Positions 37,778 through 49,236 of a DNA stretch of 64,000 nt are shown one piece after another (position 1 is the first letter of the stretch; every line of letters begins with the position of its first letter). The stretch is taken from assembly GCA_002633025.1 (NCBI GenBank), contig NMRB01000001.1:948210-1012209 (forward strand), written 5' to 3'. The notes under the pieces are model-generated. The model was not told the DNA's origin. It did not search any database and worked only from the letters and a program-made list of their open reading frames with translations. Both the position numbers and the translations under genes were made by a program. Origin of the DNA: Notospermus geniculatus (lineage: Eukaryota > Nemertea > Pilidiophora > Heteronemertea > Lineidae).

Positions 37778-38252
37778 ATACCGTAGAGTCGGTTCTATAA
37801 CATCAATGCATTATATGCCGAAGTCCCGCCCCAGTTCATTACGATGTCAGAGCCCGGTTTCCCGCCTGCATTGATCGACCAATAGCGCACAGAAGAAGGT
37901 CTGGTCAGTTTCTTGCGAATAAGACATGATGTGGTGGGATATCACTAGGCCTATGTTGTCAGTCAAATGCCGCAGAAAACAAATTGTATCAATAAAGAAT
38001 GCACTCACGCACGCACGCAAAATCCAAAGCTTTTGTCAACCACTGACAACAGAGCCATGGAATTCTTGAATGCATGGTGAAATGGATCTCTATTCCATGG
38101 AACCACAATCCGTAATAGCGCCTAGTACTGACGGCCTATTCAAATCCCCGTCACGAATGTCGGTCTTGACCAACATGTGACCACTACGTAGTGAAATGGG
38201 CGTTGCTAATCTTGAATTTCGGATTGATGTTATAGAACCGACTCTACGGTAT
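37778..38252. mobile_element. 475 bp MITE in the MNT 3' UTR region
   Basis: 30 bp inverted ends: starts ATACCGTAGAGTCGGTTCTA and ends with the reverse complement. No transposase frame. I could not settle the target duplication. Confidence 0.8.
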
Positions 38253-38939
38253 CTTACTGCATATAGTATTTACATTTCAACAAATGCATAGCATTTACAT
38301 GAGAATTCCAAAAGAATATGTTTAAAATGGCATAAAGCTTTCCTGTAGTACTCCATGAGTTCAATTTTTTCACCAGGGAATAAATTAATAAAGTACTTAC
38401 ATTCTTCTTCTATAAAGGGTACTAGATTGTGTAACCTTCCAGAGGTACATCTCCACTTGCATGTATGAACCACTCATTCACCAAGCCCAAAATCATCAAT
38501 AGTTTCCCTCTTTTGAAGAAGAAATTTGTGCGATAATTTTTATGAAATGGGAGTCTATGTCAACTTCATCCACAGTTATGGCACATCATAACATGAAATG
38601 GGCCATTAGTAATTAAAGCATACATCTCAGTCTCTTGCCCACAGGAACTGGCATCAGCCAGCCTGAATTATGAAGCAAACAACATGACTAAATCACAGTC
38701 ACAACTAACAGTATGACAAACATGATTTTAGCAGCTGGTTAACTTTTTCCTCAAATCCTAACGAAGCCCAAGGTTTCAATATTTGGAAGTCAGTTTCTGA
38801 ATAGTCATTTTACTGGTAATAATTGCCACTTGCAACCACCTTAATTCACTATCACAGACTCTGGATGACAAAAGTTTTACAATGTACCCTTTATTCAACT
38901 GACAATCCAGAAATTGAACTTTACAAATCTCAGCAAGTA

Positions 38940-41900
38940 TCACGATGATGTTGATTTGGGGACCGATACAGCCAACTGTGCAGTTGTATTAGATGCACTA
39001 GTTGAAGGAATGCTGCTAGCTGGAGGTGTACTAACATTTGCTGCTACAACAGTGGGCATAGTGACCATGATGAGCGGCTTGACAACTTGCTGGCCAACAA
39101 CTTGTGTCTGCTGTATGAATGGTTGTTGTATGAGCGTTGGAATTGTTCCCACAGTTTTGATAAATGGCTGATGCACGTTGTTAATTTGCGGTTGCGTTGT
39201 ACTTGGATTGACCTGAACCATGGCTGGAGTCATGACAGTGATTGGAGCAAGGATTTGTGTCATACTTGATATATTTGACACAGGAGTCGCCCCTTGAGAA
39301 ATGGCAGTCATGACTTGGGTGGCAGTTGCAGGCTGAGCACTAGAGCTGGTCTTGGCTGAAGCTTTTGCCTGCTGCTGTTGTTGTTGTGCTATTGCCTGCT
39401 GGACCATCTGACTCAGAGCAGACAGGTTATTTCCAGTAAGAATCTGTGTTCCGGGCGCAAGGACTTGCTTCACTGGGGTAGATGGATTACTAGATGACTG
39501 CGAAGTGACTGCAGCAATTGGTGTAGAAGAGAACACTGTAACTGGTGTAGGGACTGCACTGACCTGAGTCGTGACAGGATGTGAAGCGAGATGCACAGGA
39601 TTACTTGCCACCAGGGTAAATATCCCAGGGGAAGATTTCACAACCGATGCTGTGTTAGCAACACCAGGTTCTACCTTAACCTGCACCGGTAATGTTGGTT
39701 CTACCTTTACCTGCACCGGTAATGTTAATGTGGGTTCCGTTTTGATTTGAACCGGTATTGTGGGTGCTGTGGTAGATGTACTTGCAGATGTTGTCGCAGT
39801 CGTAGGTTTAGTACTCAGTGCTGCTCCAGATTCAGGAGTTGGCATAACCTTTACTGTCATGCCAGATGCAGTAGCTTTCGTAATGACTTCTTGGATGTGG
39901 AAAGGTATCCTAACGGAGGATGCCGGAATGGTCAGGTGTGGTTGAGGTACTCCTGGATTCGGTATTGTCAAAACAGCTGAAATAGTGATCAAAGGATACT
40001 TAAATCCATGATTAAGCAAAGCTAAAGAGAGCCAAAGCAAAACCCACATACTGACCCCAGTCAATATACAAGCAGACCTGCCAAATCTCCCACATTTCGC
40101 GGGAGACTCGCGCATTTACACCTGTTCTCCCGCACTCCCGCAAGCTGTGTGTAATCTCACGCATTTCCCCAAAAGTGAAGCTCTTCAAAAAAATTGATGC
40201 TTGAACCAAATTACGACACAATAGTAATTTATAATCTTACTTGGTTGCACTGCAGGTAATCGTGGCTGTCCAACTGTTTTCTGCATTTCTTGCTTTTGTT
40301 GTTGCTTCTGCTGCTGTGCCAAGGCCCGTTGAGAAATTTGGCGTTGTAACAACTGTGCCACCTGGTTTTTAACAGTGGACTGTGGTGTTGTATTAGTATC
40401 TGTTTTAGTACTACATGTAGCAGTGGTCGTCGTTGCTGAAAACAAGAAATACATAGGCCTACATGTACAGCATAATTTAAAACTTCTCTTAAGTCTTTTA
40501 CCATGCTTACAGGCAAAAATTTCTAATCACTCCAGGAGGTACTGACAATACAACTCCAGCGCTGAATAATACAGTTGATTCCATTGAGAAGCTCAGCCAA
40601 ATCGTTCTGCTTATGAAAACATTTACCAGTGGCCTGTGACGTATGGGTCGTCGTCTTGCATACAGCACTGGTTGTGATGCCCGTCGTGTTACCTTCAGTG
40701 GTCAACCTCTTGGAAGGGACTTTCCGTTTTTGAGGGCTGACTGACTCATCTTCACTAACAATTGGGCTGCACCCTTCTGCAATTTAGAATACATGTATAG
40801 GAGAAGTCAGTGTGGACGTTATGCAGCCAGCTTTAACAATATTTGTGAATTCCATGCAGATGTCATACAGTTGACACATGCAACACCCAAAAGACCTATC
40901 TTATCACTAAGTTTACCTGAAGCAGTATTAGTCGAGTTGGTTTCTCGATCCTGTTCATCTGCCACCTCGACAAAATTATTCAAGTCAAAATCAATATTCA
41001 AGTGCTGAAGTTCCTTTTTCAATGAGCCAATATTATCTTGATGCTTGATTTTTTCTTTAGCAAGATGCAGCATGTCCTGCTCTAATTCCTTTTCCTTCCT
41101 TTTCAGCAACTGAAAGAAAAGTACTCTAATTTAAAGGAAGGTGAAGTACTCTAATTTAAAGGAATATTCTTATACCCTTTAATAATGTGTCTTGATACAA
41201 TGGGTTATTTCAGAACCAGGACCGCAATTTCATTCATGAAAGCTCAAATATCATCTTCTCTACTACTGGCAGGATATTAAACGTCTATACCACCATTGGT
41301 ATCCATTAATCTTAACACAGATTACTCAGATATATATATATCATATATGCCATGGACATTTCCTGCCAGTCAGTCAGTCAATATCTTTTTTCATGAGCCC
41401 AGACACGATGATAGACCAATTAACATATCATTAAAACATTACATCAATTTCCCAAGAGCCCCGCCCACAACCCGATTCCCATGGATGTGATTGGTTGATT
41501 GAAAAGAACATACGTGGGTTACCATTCAATTCGGATGTAGGCATGATGATTTAACTGGCGGGCTGCGAGATTGGTGTTCTTCAGAAAATGAAGTGAGGCA
41601 CAAATATTTTTGTACATCTAACACATAGCACAAAATACAGCTCAAATCCATGACTGGGAAAATTTCAAATAGGATATACATCAAATCATCTTCCTGGTTG
41701 GTCACATGTGACTCCTATGTTAATGTATGTTGTTCAGTTGGCAAGATCCTGATTGGACGAAAATTTTACTTCGGCTATTTCATTCAGTATCCTCCCTCCC
41801 CTTATCCGACATGTGCATGACATCAGATGAAATCTATGCCCGGTTATGATCCAAACATACAATGGATCATAGCCGAAAGCTTCCTGGCAAGGGGTAGAAC

Positions 41901-43423
41901 AAAAAATGTGCTCAATCAGAGAGATTGAAAACAATATCCACAAGAATCACCGGGCCTGAGTGACTAGTAAATTGATCAGCCCCCCCCCCCAACCAAAAAG
42001 GGCCAAAAGCAAATTTTTCCTCTAAAAGGTCATTTTCCCTCTTCAAGCCAAGTTATTGTGATGTCAGATGTGGGGAAAATGTATCTGAGAGGATGTGGAT
42101 TTTCAATTTTTCTGGGGGAGGACCTCCAGACCCCCTCCAACTTCGCTCTCCAGACTCGCTCAATTTGGCCCCCCTCCCTAGGCCATAAAAGCTACCTACG
42201 CCCCTGTTGATGTTGTGATTTATTATTTTACTGGCCAGTCAATTCCATTCAAATCCCAGCAAATGTCNGACATGTGCAGCCTAAAGTGATGAGAAGTATC
42301 AAGAACTCAGTCAATATTCATCATTTTGACCATACATACATCTTAAGAAGGGTATATATTGAATATATTGAATTAACATTCATCCATACACCTTGGAAGA
42401 AAGAATCCACAGAATTTATTATGTTCTGGTCAATTAACTGGCAAGCTGCCAAGAACCACCAAACCACCTGCTATACTAACACAATTACAGAATCGGGAAT
42501 AAATAAATATGACAAATTTTTAGAGTGTATAATTGAAAACATTCTGCTGTTACATAGTCAGTTATCTCACTCTGCTCTGACAATGAATAGACTGATGATG
42601 ATCAGGCCATGTGGACAATGACAAGGCATGTGATTATGTTTACAAATGCTGCCTCGTTTTCGTCCGGGAAAAACGCGTCATCAAAATAAATTATGCAAAT
42701 GAGTAAATGCACCGGCCTCTTTCTTACCTATTTTTCTCCAATTTGTTGTGAACCTCTCGCGTTCCAGGCCTGCAAAAGATAGAATATGAATGTAGGCATC
42801 GATAACTGACCATGAAAATGATAATTTAGATTGGATTCCGGGAGAAAACGGGAAAGTGTGGTCTGTTCTAAAAATAGAAACGAGCGACAAGCATGGCGCG
42901 GTCAAGTCACATGCACAATAAACTCACCCTCCTCGTCGCTTTTCTTTGCCGCCATCCTCGGACGACATCTCATCTGAATTTTTCTCGTTGTTATTTGGTG
43001 CTGATGCTTTACGTCTGCGGGTACTACGTAATGTTTTAGCGTAAGGATGAAACTCTCGGGCTCGCTCTTCTGAAAGACGCAATAAAATCATTTGAACCAG
43101 GTCGGCGGGGCGGGCGTTGCTCGGAACTGCCACCGACGCGACGACGACAGAATGCCTCAAAATGACCCCGATTCTGCCCACACATTGCATGACAAATATC
43201 AGCACGACAACTTCATCAAGTGTGTTAAAAACATGTGATTGCAATAAGCAACTGTGAAAGCAAAGCCCTGGGTTAAATCTGCGAGAAATGCGGTTGAATT
43301 TAGCGAAAGCCGGCGGAAATTGGAGACCATGTGCTGCTGCAATGGCCACTGTTTGTGTCTTTAGAACGCACGTGTATCACCATCCAAGAACTCGGCAGCT
43401 TCCAGCAGCGTTGACAAACTCAT
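38940..43423 (-). CDS. MNT: MNT, MAX-binding repressor; HLH exon absent
   Basis: bHLHZip partner of MAX that recruits SIN3 and represses E-box genes. Exons on the minus strand: 43381-43423, 42928-43069, 42728-42769, [missing], 40917-41109, 40627-40776, 40241-40435, 38940-39976. N-terminal SIN3-interaction motif MSLSTLLEAAEFLD (1-14); basic region TREVHNKLEKNR (65-76); leucine zipper starting LLKRKEKELEQDMLHLAKEK. Then Ser/Thr/Gln-rich repression-type sequence with IKTEP and VKVEP motifs and a C-terminal VGQQVVKPLIMVTMP block resembling vertebrate MNT. The exon for the helix-loop-helix (about 38 codons, phase 2 to 0) is not between 41110 and 42727; an N lies at 42268. About 600 residues are visible, similar to vertebrate MNT. 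All other phases agree. Identity as MNT is strong because SIN3 motif, basic region and zipper occur in order. Confidence 0.93.
41110..42727. other. MNT intron containing an assembly N
   Basis: It holds a poly-C run (41980-41990), a repeat-like block about 41980-42210 ending CTACCTACGCCCCTG, a TA microsatellite near 41332 and an N at 42268. No HLH coding sequence is visible on the minus strand. Confidence 0.6.
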
Positions 43424-44125
43424 ATCACCAGGTAATCAGTTCCGTGGATAGCCGAGGTCTTGAACTCAGAATATCTTCACAAGATTACGACTTATTCCGG
43501 GTAAAAACGATAAATCGGAGGGAATAAGATGGGGTCTTCCCAAAGATGGCGATGATTGATCAAAACAGACCAACACACAACGAAATTAAAGTGAACACGT
43601 GGGTTACTTTGCATATTATGAATATTCATTAGGCGCTCTTCCATTGTTTGAACAGCCCCCCGGTAAAGTTATCCTGGGAGCGAGGTTGATACGTCGAATG
43701 TCAAAATGGCTTCCACGTCAATTCGCGTCAAAATATTGTGATATTTGTCGGGAATTTCCTCTTAAGTCCGTGTTCAAATCATGATATACACTAGACTCTA
43801 TTGCAGAATTGTCCTTGATAATAAATTGATGATAGAAATAAAATAAAGTGTTCTTTTCTGATGTAAAAATACTAAAATGAGGCGGCATTCTTGTGCATTG
43901 CGGCATGCAAGATGCATCCATGCATGCATGCACATCATTTTACTCATGATGTAGGCCTACCCTAGGTAGGCCCTAGCTAGGACTACCACCTAGGCCCAGG
44001 CCTAGGCCTCTCATATTAGGCTAGCTATGTGCATGCTGTTTAGCCATGTAGGGGATTCTACACTCGTTCCCAGAGCCATCTCCAAAGCTGACATCCTAGT
44101 AAGTTTTTAATCCTCTTTTTTTCAG
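43424..44125. promoter_or_regulatory. Head-to-head MNT / TMEM248 upstream region
   Basis: Only about 700 bp separates the MNT start (minus strand) from the first copy of TMEM248 coding exon 1 (plus strand), so the two genes may share a bidirectional promoter. No TATA box stands out. The segment 43957-44012 is dense in AGGCCTA/CCTAGG words. The regulatory role is inferred from position only. Confidence 0.35.
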
Positions 44126-44504
44126 ATCAAAATGAAGCTAACCCCGATAGAAAACCTGAAAGGGTTTGCGACAACACGGCCTCCACTGATGGTCTTTATG
44201 ATATGCATGAGCGCATTTGCCATCATATTAGTAACACTTGCATATTTCATCAAAGTGAATGAAATCAAGAATCATGACTTGTCACAGGTGAGTACACTTT
44301 GTCATACAGAGAGGTGATTCAACATGTCATTGTTTTCAAATGTGGTTTGTTCATTATCATAATTCTGTACATCATCTCTTGCCATCACCGTTATCTACCA
44401 GTAATTACTTGTGTTTTATGAGGAGGTGAGGCAGGGTCTTGCAATGTCTTGGCTCTAAATCATTCTTTCTTCTCTTCTAAGCATGCCCATCTTGATCTTG
44501 TCTN
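44010..44504 (+). pseudogene. TMEM248: Extra copy of TMEM248 coding exon 1 and flanks
   Basis: Coding exon 44132-44287 (acceptor AG ending at 44125, then ATCAAA, then ATG) and about 210 bp of following intron look identical to the copy at 49600. Differences are outside the exon: a 4 bp and a 10 bp indel, absence of the 512 bp element (49863-50374), and absence of about 420 bp upstream (about 49121-49541). The copy ends at an N (44504). It may be a second exon, a real duplication, or the other haplotype assembled in tandem. Confidence 0.7.
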
Positions 44505-44527
44505 GTACCAGTATATAACAATAATAA

Positions 44528-47413
44528 TCAATATCTGTACAAAACATCTGATCCTTTCCAAAATGCATCAAGTCTTCTTTTAAACATATCAGTATTCTTC
44601 GCGTCGACGACATGCTGGGGCAAACTATTCCACAACGCCACGATTCTGTTGCTGAAAAAATGTCTTCTACACTCCAGTCTGGATCGATGGACTGTCAATT
44701 TCATCGTGTGCCCACGTGTGGGTAATGTGGAAGGTTCGAGAGCAACATTCACATCCAACAGGCCTTTCATAATCTTAAAGGTGGTGATCATATCCCCTCT
44801 CATGCGTCGCGCAGCAAGTGTCGTCAAACCCAAATTCTTAAGTCGATCTATATATGCTAACTCTCGCATACCAGGTACCAGTCTAGTTGCCTTTCTCTGA
44901 ACTCGCTCAACTGCCTCAATGTCGCGCCTCAACCTCGGACTCCATACCTCCTGACCGTATTCAAGGTATGGTCTAACTAATGCCTTATACAACAATAAGA
45001 AAGTATTTTTATCCAAATTGCTAAATGACCTCTGTATAGACGCCAACACACCATTAGCCTTTCTTGTAGCTTCAGCTGTATGGGCCGAGAAGGTTAATTT
45101 GCTATCCACGACGACACCTAAATCTTTTTCCTTGTCAATTTTTTCAATTGCCCTCAAACTCTTTGTCCTCTTGTCCCACAGCTTATATTCTGGTATGGAC
45201 GCCGGTTGTCTGGTACCTAACGATAAGTGCTTACATTTCGATGGTTGAAATGACATTTGCCAACACCTGGCCCATTCCTCACTCCTACTCAAGTCCTCCT
45301 GCAGCCTATCCCCATCGCCATCAAACTTGATTTCATTAAAAAGTTTCGCATCATCAGCAAACAACCTAATTTCACATGATGAACAGTCAGGCAGATCATT
45401 AATAAAGGTCACGAATAGGACTGGCCCCAGCACACTGCCTTGCGGTACGCCGCTCTCAACTTTGACGTGTCTGGAAGCTACCCCATTCACTTCCACATAC
45501 TGTGTTCGTTCACGTAAGAAATCAGCAATCCACCCCAACAAGTGCCCAGTTATTCCATAACTCTTGAGCTTTTTCAGTAACCTGTGGTGGGGCACAGAAT
45601 CAAAAGCCTTAGCAAAGTCAAGGTATATAACATCGATGTCATTTCCTACATCTAAGACTTGAGACCAGATATCAATCGTTTCAAGCAGGTTTGTTATACA
45701 GTTCTTCTTGTTGACGAAGCCATGCTGTTTCCTGCTTACGAGCCTATTGTTTTCCAGGTGGTTGATGATACTATCGCGAAGTATTTGCTCCATTAACTTG
45801 CAACAAATAGGCGTCAAACTGACCGGCCTGTAATTGTTAGGTAACTTCCTTTCTCCTTTTTTAAACAAAGCCGTCACTCTAGCTAGTTTCCAATCCTTTG
45901 GAACATTCTCCTGCACCAAGCTCTTGTTGAATAAATTTGCCAATGGTGGCGCTAGTTCCTCCCTTAACTCATACAGTACCAGGGGATGAATCGTATCAGG
46001 TCCTGGGCTTTTGTTCGTTTTCAAAGCTTTTAGTTTATTTAACACTTGTTCCTCCGTTATTGTCACCATTTCAAGGGGACTTTCGTATCCTTCACTCCTT
46101 GGTTCCGGGCAGCTACGCAAATCTTCCACGGTAAACACACTTGCAAAAAAGTCATTTAAAGCTTCTGCTTTAGAATAGTCACTTTCACAATTTACTCCAT
46201 TTGGGGTCACTAGGGTAGGTATATCACACTTCTTGGATTTGGACTTATAATATCCCCAAAACATTTTGGGGTTGGCCTTTGCCTCACGCGCTACTGTTCG
46301 TTCAAATTCCCGCACGGCCCGTCTGACTTCTTTTGTAGCTGCATTCCTTGTCCCAGTGTATACTAAGTAGTCCTCTCTATCTCTAGTTTCCAGATAGCGC
46401 CGATACGCTCTATGTTTCCTTCTAATCATGCCTAAAGCTGTCTCATTCATCCACAAGGGTTTTTTCCTCCGTATACCTCCCACAACTAACCTCCTCCTAG
46501 GAACAAACTGTTTGGTCAAATCTAAGGTGGTCGATTTAATATGATTCCAAGTCTCCTCCACTCCCATTCCTTCAATTGTGTCAAGCAAGTTTAAGCTCCT
46601 GGCTTTTTGGCGCATTTTAGTATAGTCTCCTGCCTGAAATTTATACTTATACACAAATCTATCAGTTTGTTCATAATTCACGGATAGACTGATAAGCAGC
46701 GTATCATGATCACTCCTTCCCAAGGGTGGTCTGTGCTCAACACTATCCACAATTTCCTCGTTGGTCGTGAGAACTAAATCTAACAAATTTGACGTTTGTC
46801 CCTCCCGATGCCTTGTTGCCTTTTCTACCATTTGTACAAGGTAGTTCTCCTGACACAATTCAAGGAAGGCCACTGATGGGTGAGGCGGTAGTCTCCTTGA
46901 TACTAATCCAACCCAGTCTATATCTGGATAATTGAAGTCTCCTAAAAGCACTACGTTCTGGGATATGTTTTGCGTCCTGAATTTTATATCCTCATTTAAA
47001 CGATGATTGTTCTCCATTGAACTTGATGGGCTTCTATAAGCTACCCCCAGACGCAGCATGACTTCGCTATGTACACCCAATATATTTATCCACACCACTT
47101 CTGATACATTAGTCTGCATATCCACCTCTTCCACTCTCACTCCTTCAACTATATAAATACATATTCCACGACCTGCCATGTCCATATTATGGTACGGTCC
47201 CTGAAAACCTAAGATTTCTATATCCTTTGCCTTAAATTCCAAAGATGTAAATTTTGGTTTAACCTCTGTCAACGCTATAACATCGGGTTCCTCCATACTC
47301 ACTAAGCCTACAAGTTCATGGTACTTATTGGACAACGAGTCACAATTGGTGTACAATATCTTCCAGCTAGACTTCGACTTGCCTTTCTCCCCGCCGGTCG
47401 CGGGGTTCCTCAC
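44528..47413 (-). CDS. LINE ORF2: endonuclease and reverse transcriptase, 961 aa
   Basis: Enzyme that nicks target DNA and copies the element RNA. The APE-type endonuclease covers roughly residues 15-240, with TNCDSLSNK, LTEVKP, LLGDFNYPDIDW and GRSDHD in order. The reverse transcriptase lies about 450-720, with NYRPVSLTPICCKLMEQI, motif A YLDFAKAFDSV, motif B GVPQGSVLGPVLF and motif C FADDA. The C-terminal part contains LVRPYLEYGQEVWSP and FFSNRIVALWNSLP, common to CR1/Jockey-related LINEs. All catalytic motifs are present and the frame is open, so the copy may be recent. Confidence 0.92.
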   Translation of the reverse strand: MRNPATGGEKGKSKSSWKILYTNCDSLSNKYHELVGLVSMEEPDVIALTEVKPKFTSLEFKAKDIEILGFQGPYHNMDMAGRGICIYIVEGVRVEEVDMQTNVSEVVWINILGVHSEVMLRLGVAYRSPSSSMENNHRLNEDIKFRTQNISQNVVLLGDFNYPDIDWVGLVSRRLPPHPSVAFLELCQENYLVQMVEKATRHREGQTSNLLDLVLTTNEEIVDSVEHRPPLGRSDHDTLLISLSVNYEQTDRFVYKYKFQAGDYTKMRQKARSLNLLDTIEGMGVEETWNHIKSTTLDLTKQFVPRRRLVVGGIRRKKPLWMNETALGMIRRKHRAYRRYLETRDREDYLVYTGTRNAATKEVRRAVREFERTVAREAKANPKMFWGYYKSKSKKCDIPTLVTPNGVNCESDYSKAEALNDFFASVFTVEDLRSCPEPRSEGYESPLEMVTITEEQVLNKLKALKTNKSPGPDTIHPLVLYELREELAPPLANLFNKSLVQENVPKDWKLARVTALFKKGERKLPNNYRPVSLTPICCKLMEQILRDSIINHLENNRLVSRKQHGFVNKKNCITNLLETIDIWSQVLDVGNDIDVIYLDFAKAFDSVPHHRLLKKLKSYGITGHLLGWIADFLRERTQYVEVNGVASRHVKVESGVPQGSVLGPVLFVTFINDLPDCSSCEIRLFADDAKLFNEIKFDGDGDRLQEDLSRSEEWARCWQMSFQPSKCKHLSLGTRQPASIPEYKLWDKRTKSLRAIEKIDKEKDLGVVVDSKLTFSAHTAEATRKANGVLASIQRSFSNLDKNTFLLLYKALVRPYLEYGQEVWSPRLRRDIEAVERVQRKATRLVPGMRELAYIDRLKNLGLTTLAARRMRGDMITTFKIMKGLLDVNVALEPSTLPTRGHTMKLTVHRSRLECRRHFFSNRIVALWNSLPQHVVDAKNTDMFKRRLDAFWKGSDVLYRY

Positions 47414-48824
47414 GAAAGGGCCGCATATCTATTCCTGTTCTATCTTGCCTCGGTTGTCTCGCCTTAACCAGTTCCATGTTACGAATTATAAACTCCCCTT
47501 CACCTGCCGCTTTTCTTCTTTCGGCTTCTTCCTTAATTTTTCGGTACTCCTCACGCTCTCGGACTGTTCTATCCCTCGCCATTTGCAAACTTGGAAGGAC
47601 TTGTCCTCTGTTGCGGTAGCTTTCAAGCACACGATTTCGTTCGTCCTGTGATCCCAGTGTAACTCTAAGCGGTCTAGCTTTGTCCGATTTAGGATCAAAT
47701 TTCCCTAACCTAACCACCTTTTTTATTGTTGCATCTACTCTCACTCGCTGAGCTCCCATCACGTCCTCAGATAAACCTGTCAACCCCAATGAAGTCAATA
47801 TATCATACACCACATTTGTGTCCGCTTCTATCCGCCTGTTAGTATCACCATCTGGACATTCTTCTATACCATAAATTATGATATTGGCTACCCTGCGTTG
47901 CTGTTCCTCCCAGTCTCTCTGTACTGCACGCAGCTTGTCGTCCACTTCGTCACCCAACTCTTTTGTCGCACGTTCCACCTTTTCACTTATTTTGCACATC
48001 ACTTGTTTCTGAATATTGTCATCAATTTCTTTCGCCTTCTCCTGAAAAGCCTTGTCCACTGCCATCTTAACCTCCATCCGTATTGTATTGTTTATGTCCC
48101 CTAGCCTGCTCTCAATATCAGAGAAACGCCTTTTGTTCTCGATTGCCATATCCTTTAGCAGCCTTTCAATGGTATCTAATTTAGTATCTTCCACTCTACC
48201 TCTCTTAGAATCACGATGCCTCTGCCTCATACTCTGGTTAGATAAATGTCGCTTTCTACTCAAACTCTCATCGGTGTCATAGTCAGCTTGCTCAGAATAC
48301 TCGGATAACGACCCATAGAGCCAAGTATTATCTTGCTCATGTACGCCTGCCATATGTGACCGTGGCCTCGGTGTTGATGTTAACCTGTTTACCCCCCTGC
48401 TTTCTTGACTAGATCTTGACTGCAGATCACCTCTACCAGATGTTGCTTGGCCAATACTTCTGTTCATCAAACTGTCATGCAATAAATGATCAACTGCCGA
48501 CTCGGTCTCAGAACGTGGACCTATCTCAGCACCAGTGGCTCTATGCTCTTCCGAATGCCGTACCCCACTGTTCTCCTTTTTCTCTACTGTGAAATGTCTA
48601 ATGTTTGGCCTAGGTACCTCCATCACTGTAACATCCATCGGCCTACCTTCCACATCTTCCTGTTCAAACGGCGGATCCATTGACCATTTCTCGAAAACAG
48701 CATCCGTTTCGAGTTTACACCTCGGCCTTTTGACTATTTGGTCCAACCACCTACCTTCCGTGCAATACCACCAACGTTGCCAGAAGAACACAAGGAAACA
48801 AATGATGACAGCATTTCCCACCAT
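47367..48824 (-). CDS. LINE ORF1 protein, 485 aa
   Basis: RNA-binding/chaperone-type ORF1. The start has a hydrophobic stretch (about residues 4-20). A charged Ser/Arg-rich middle is followed by a coiled coil (about 210-310, IERLLKDMAIENKRRFSDIE onwards) and an RRM-like section with RVANIIIYGIEE and RPLRVTLGSQDERNRV. It ends in a basic tail. The stop overlaps the beginning of ORF2 by 47 bases in a different frame. No internal stop. Confidence 0.8.
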   Translation of the reverse strand: MVGNAVIICFLVFFWQRWWYCTEGRWLDQIVKRPRCKLETDAVFEKWSMDPPFEQEDVEGRPMDVTVMEVPRPNIRHFTVEKKENSGVRHSEEHRATGAEIGPRSETESAVDHLLHDSLMNRSIGQATSGRGDLQSRSSQESRGVNRLTSTPRPRSHMAGVHEQDNTWLYGSLSEYSEQADYDTDESLSRKRHLSNQSMRQRHRDSKRGRVEDTKLDTIERLLKDMAIENKRRFSDIESRLGDINNTIRMEVKMAVDKAFQEKAKEIDDNIQKQVMCKISEKVERATKELGDEVDDKLRAVQRDWEEQQRRVANIIIYGIEECPDGDTNRRIEADTNVVYDILTSLGLTGLSEDVMGAQRVRVDATIKKVVRLGKFDPKSDKARPLRVTLGSQDERNRVLESYRNRGQVLPSLQMARDRTVREREEYRKIKEEAERRKAAGEGEFIIRNMELVKARQPRQDRTGIDMRPFREEPRDRRGERQVEV

Positions 48825-49236
48825 TGTTTACATTGCCGCCATTTTGAATTGGTGATTTAAAAATTTCAAGCCACAAAACCATCGGACTTGTCCCAATGAG
48901 TATTGTTTCCAAACACCTCGTGCACTCAGTATGGTTTCATAAACGTCTCCTGTCCATATACAGCTGAAAAACGTATCTTCTCTATGACTCTTAATTAATT
49001 ATTCGACAAAATAGCTCGTAAATTCGGAGAACTCGAAAAATCCGCGTTGCCCCTCGCGCATGCGCAATATCTCTCCCATATTAGGCTAGCTATGTGCATG
49101 CTGTTTAGCCATGTAGGGTAGGCCTAGACCCTAAGCAAGGCTGTTGATGCGTGCTTACTTGCCCCTTTTACATGATCCCTAGCCTATTTAGACTTGTCAT
49201 GCTTGTGGTTAGGCCCTAACATAGGCCAGCCTAGTC

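Larger units (their letters stand above)
44505..48870 (-). mobile_element. Apparently full-length CR1-type LINE
   Basis: Non-LTR retrotransposon with two long uninterrupted overlapping frames (entries below), a short AT-rich 3' end (ATTGATTATTATTGTTATA, ending at the N) and no poly(A) tail, as in the CR1/L2 group. The 5' edge is placed just beyond the ORF1 start; CAAAATGGCGGC lies about 20 bases before the ORF1 ATG. Target duplications cannot be checked because the 3' side abuts an N. Confidence 0.85.

Noticed and set aside
44649-46134. Several plus-strand open frames over the LINE
   Set aside because: They are antisense shadows of the intact LINE ORF2.
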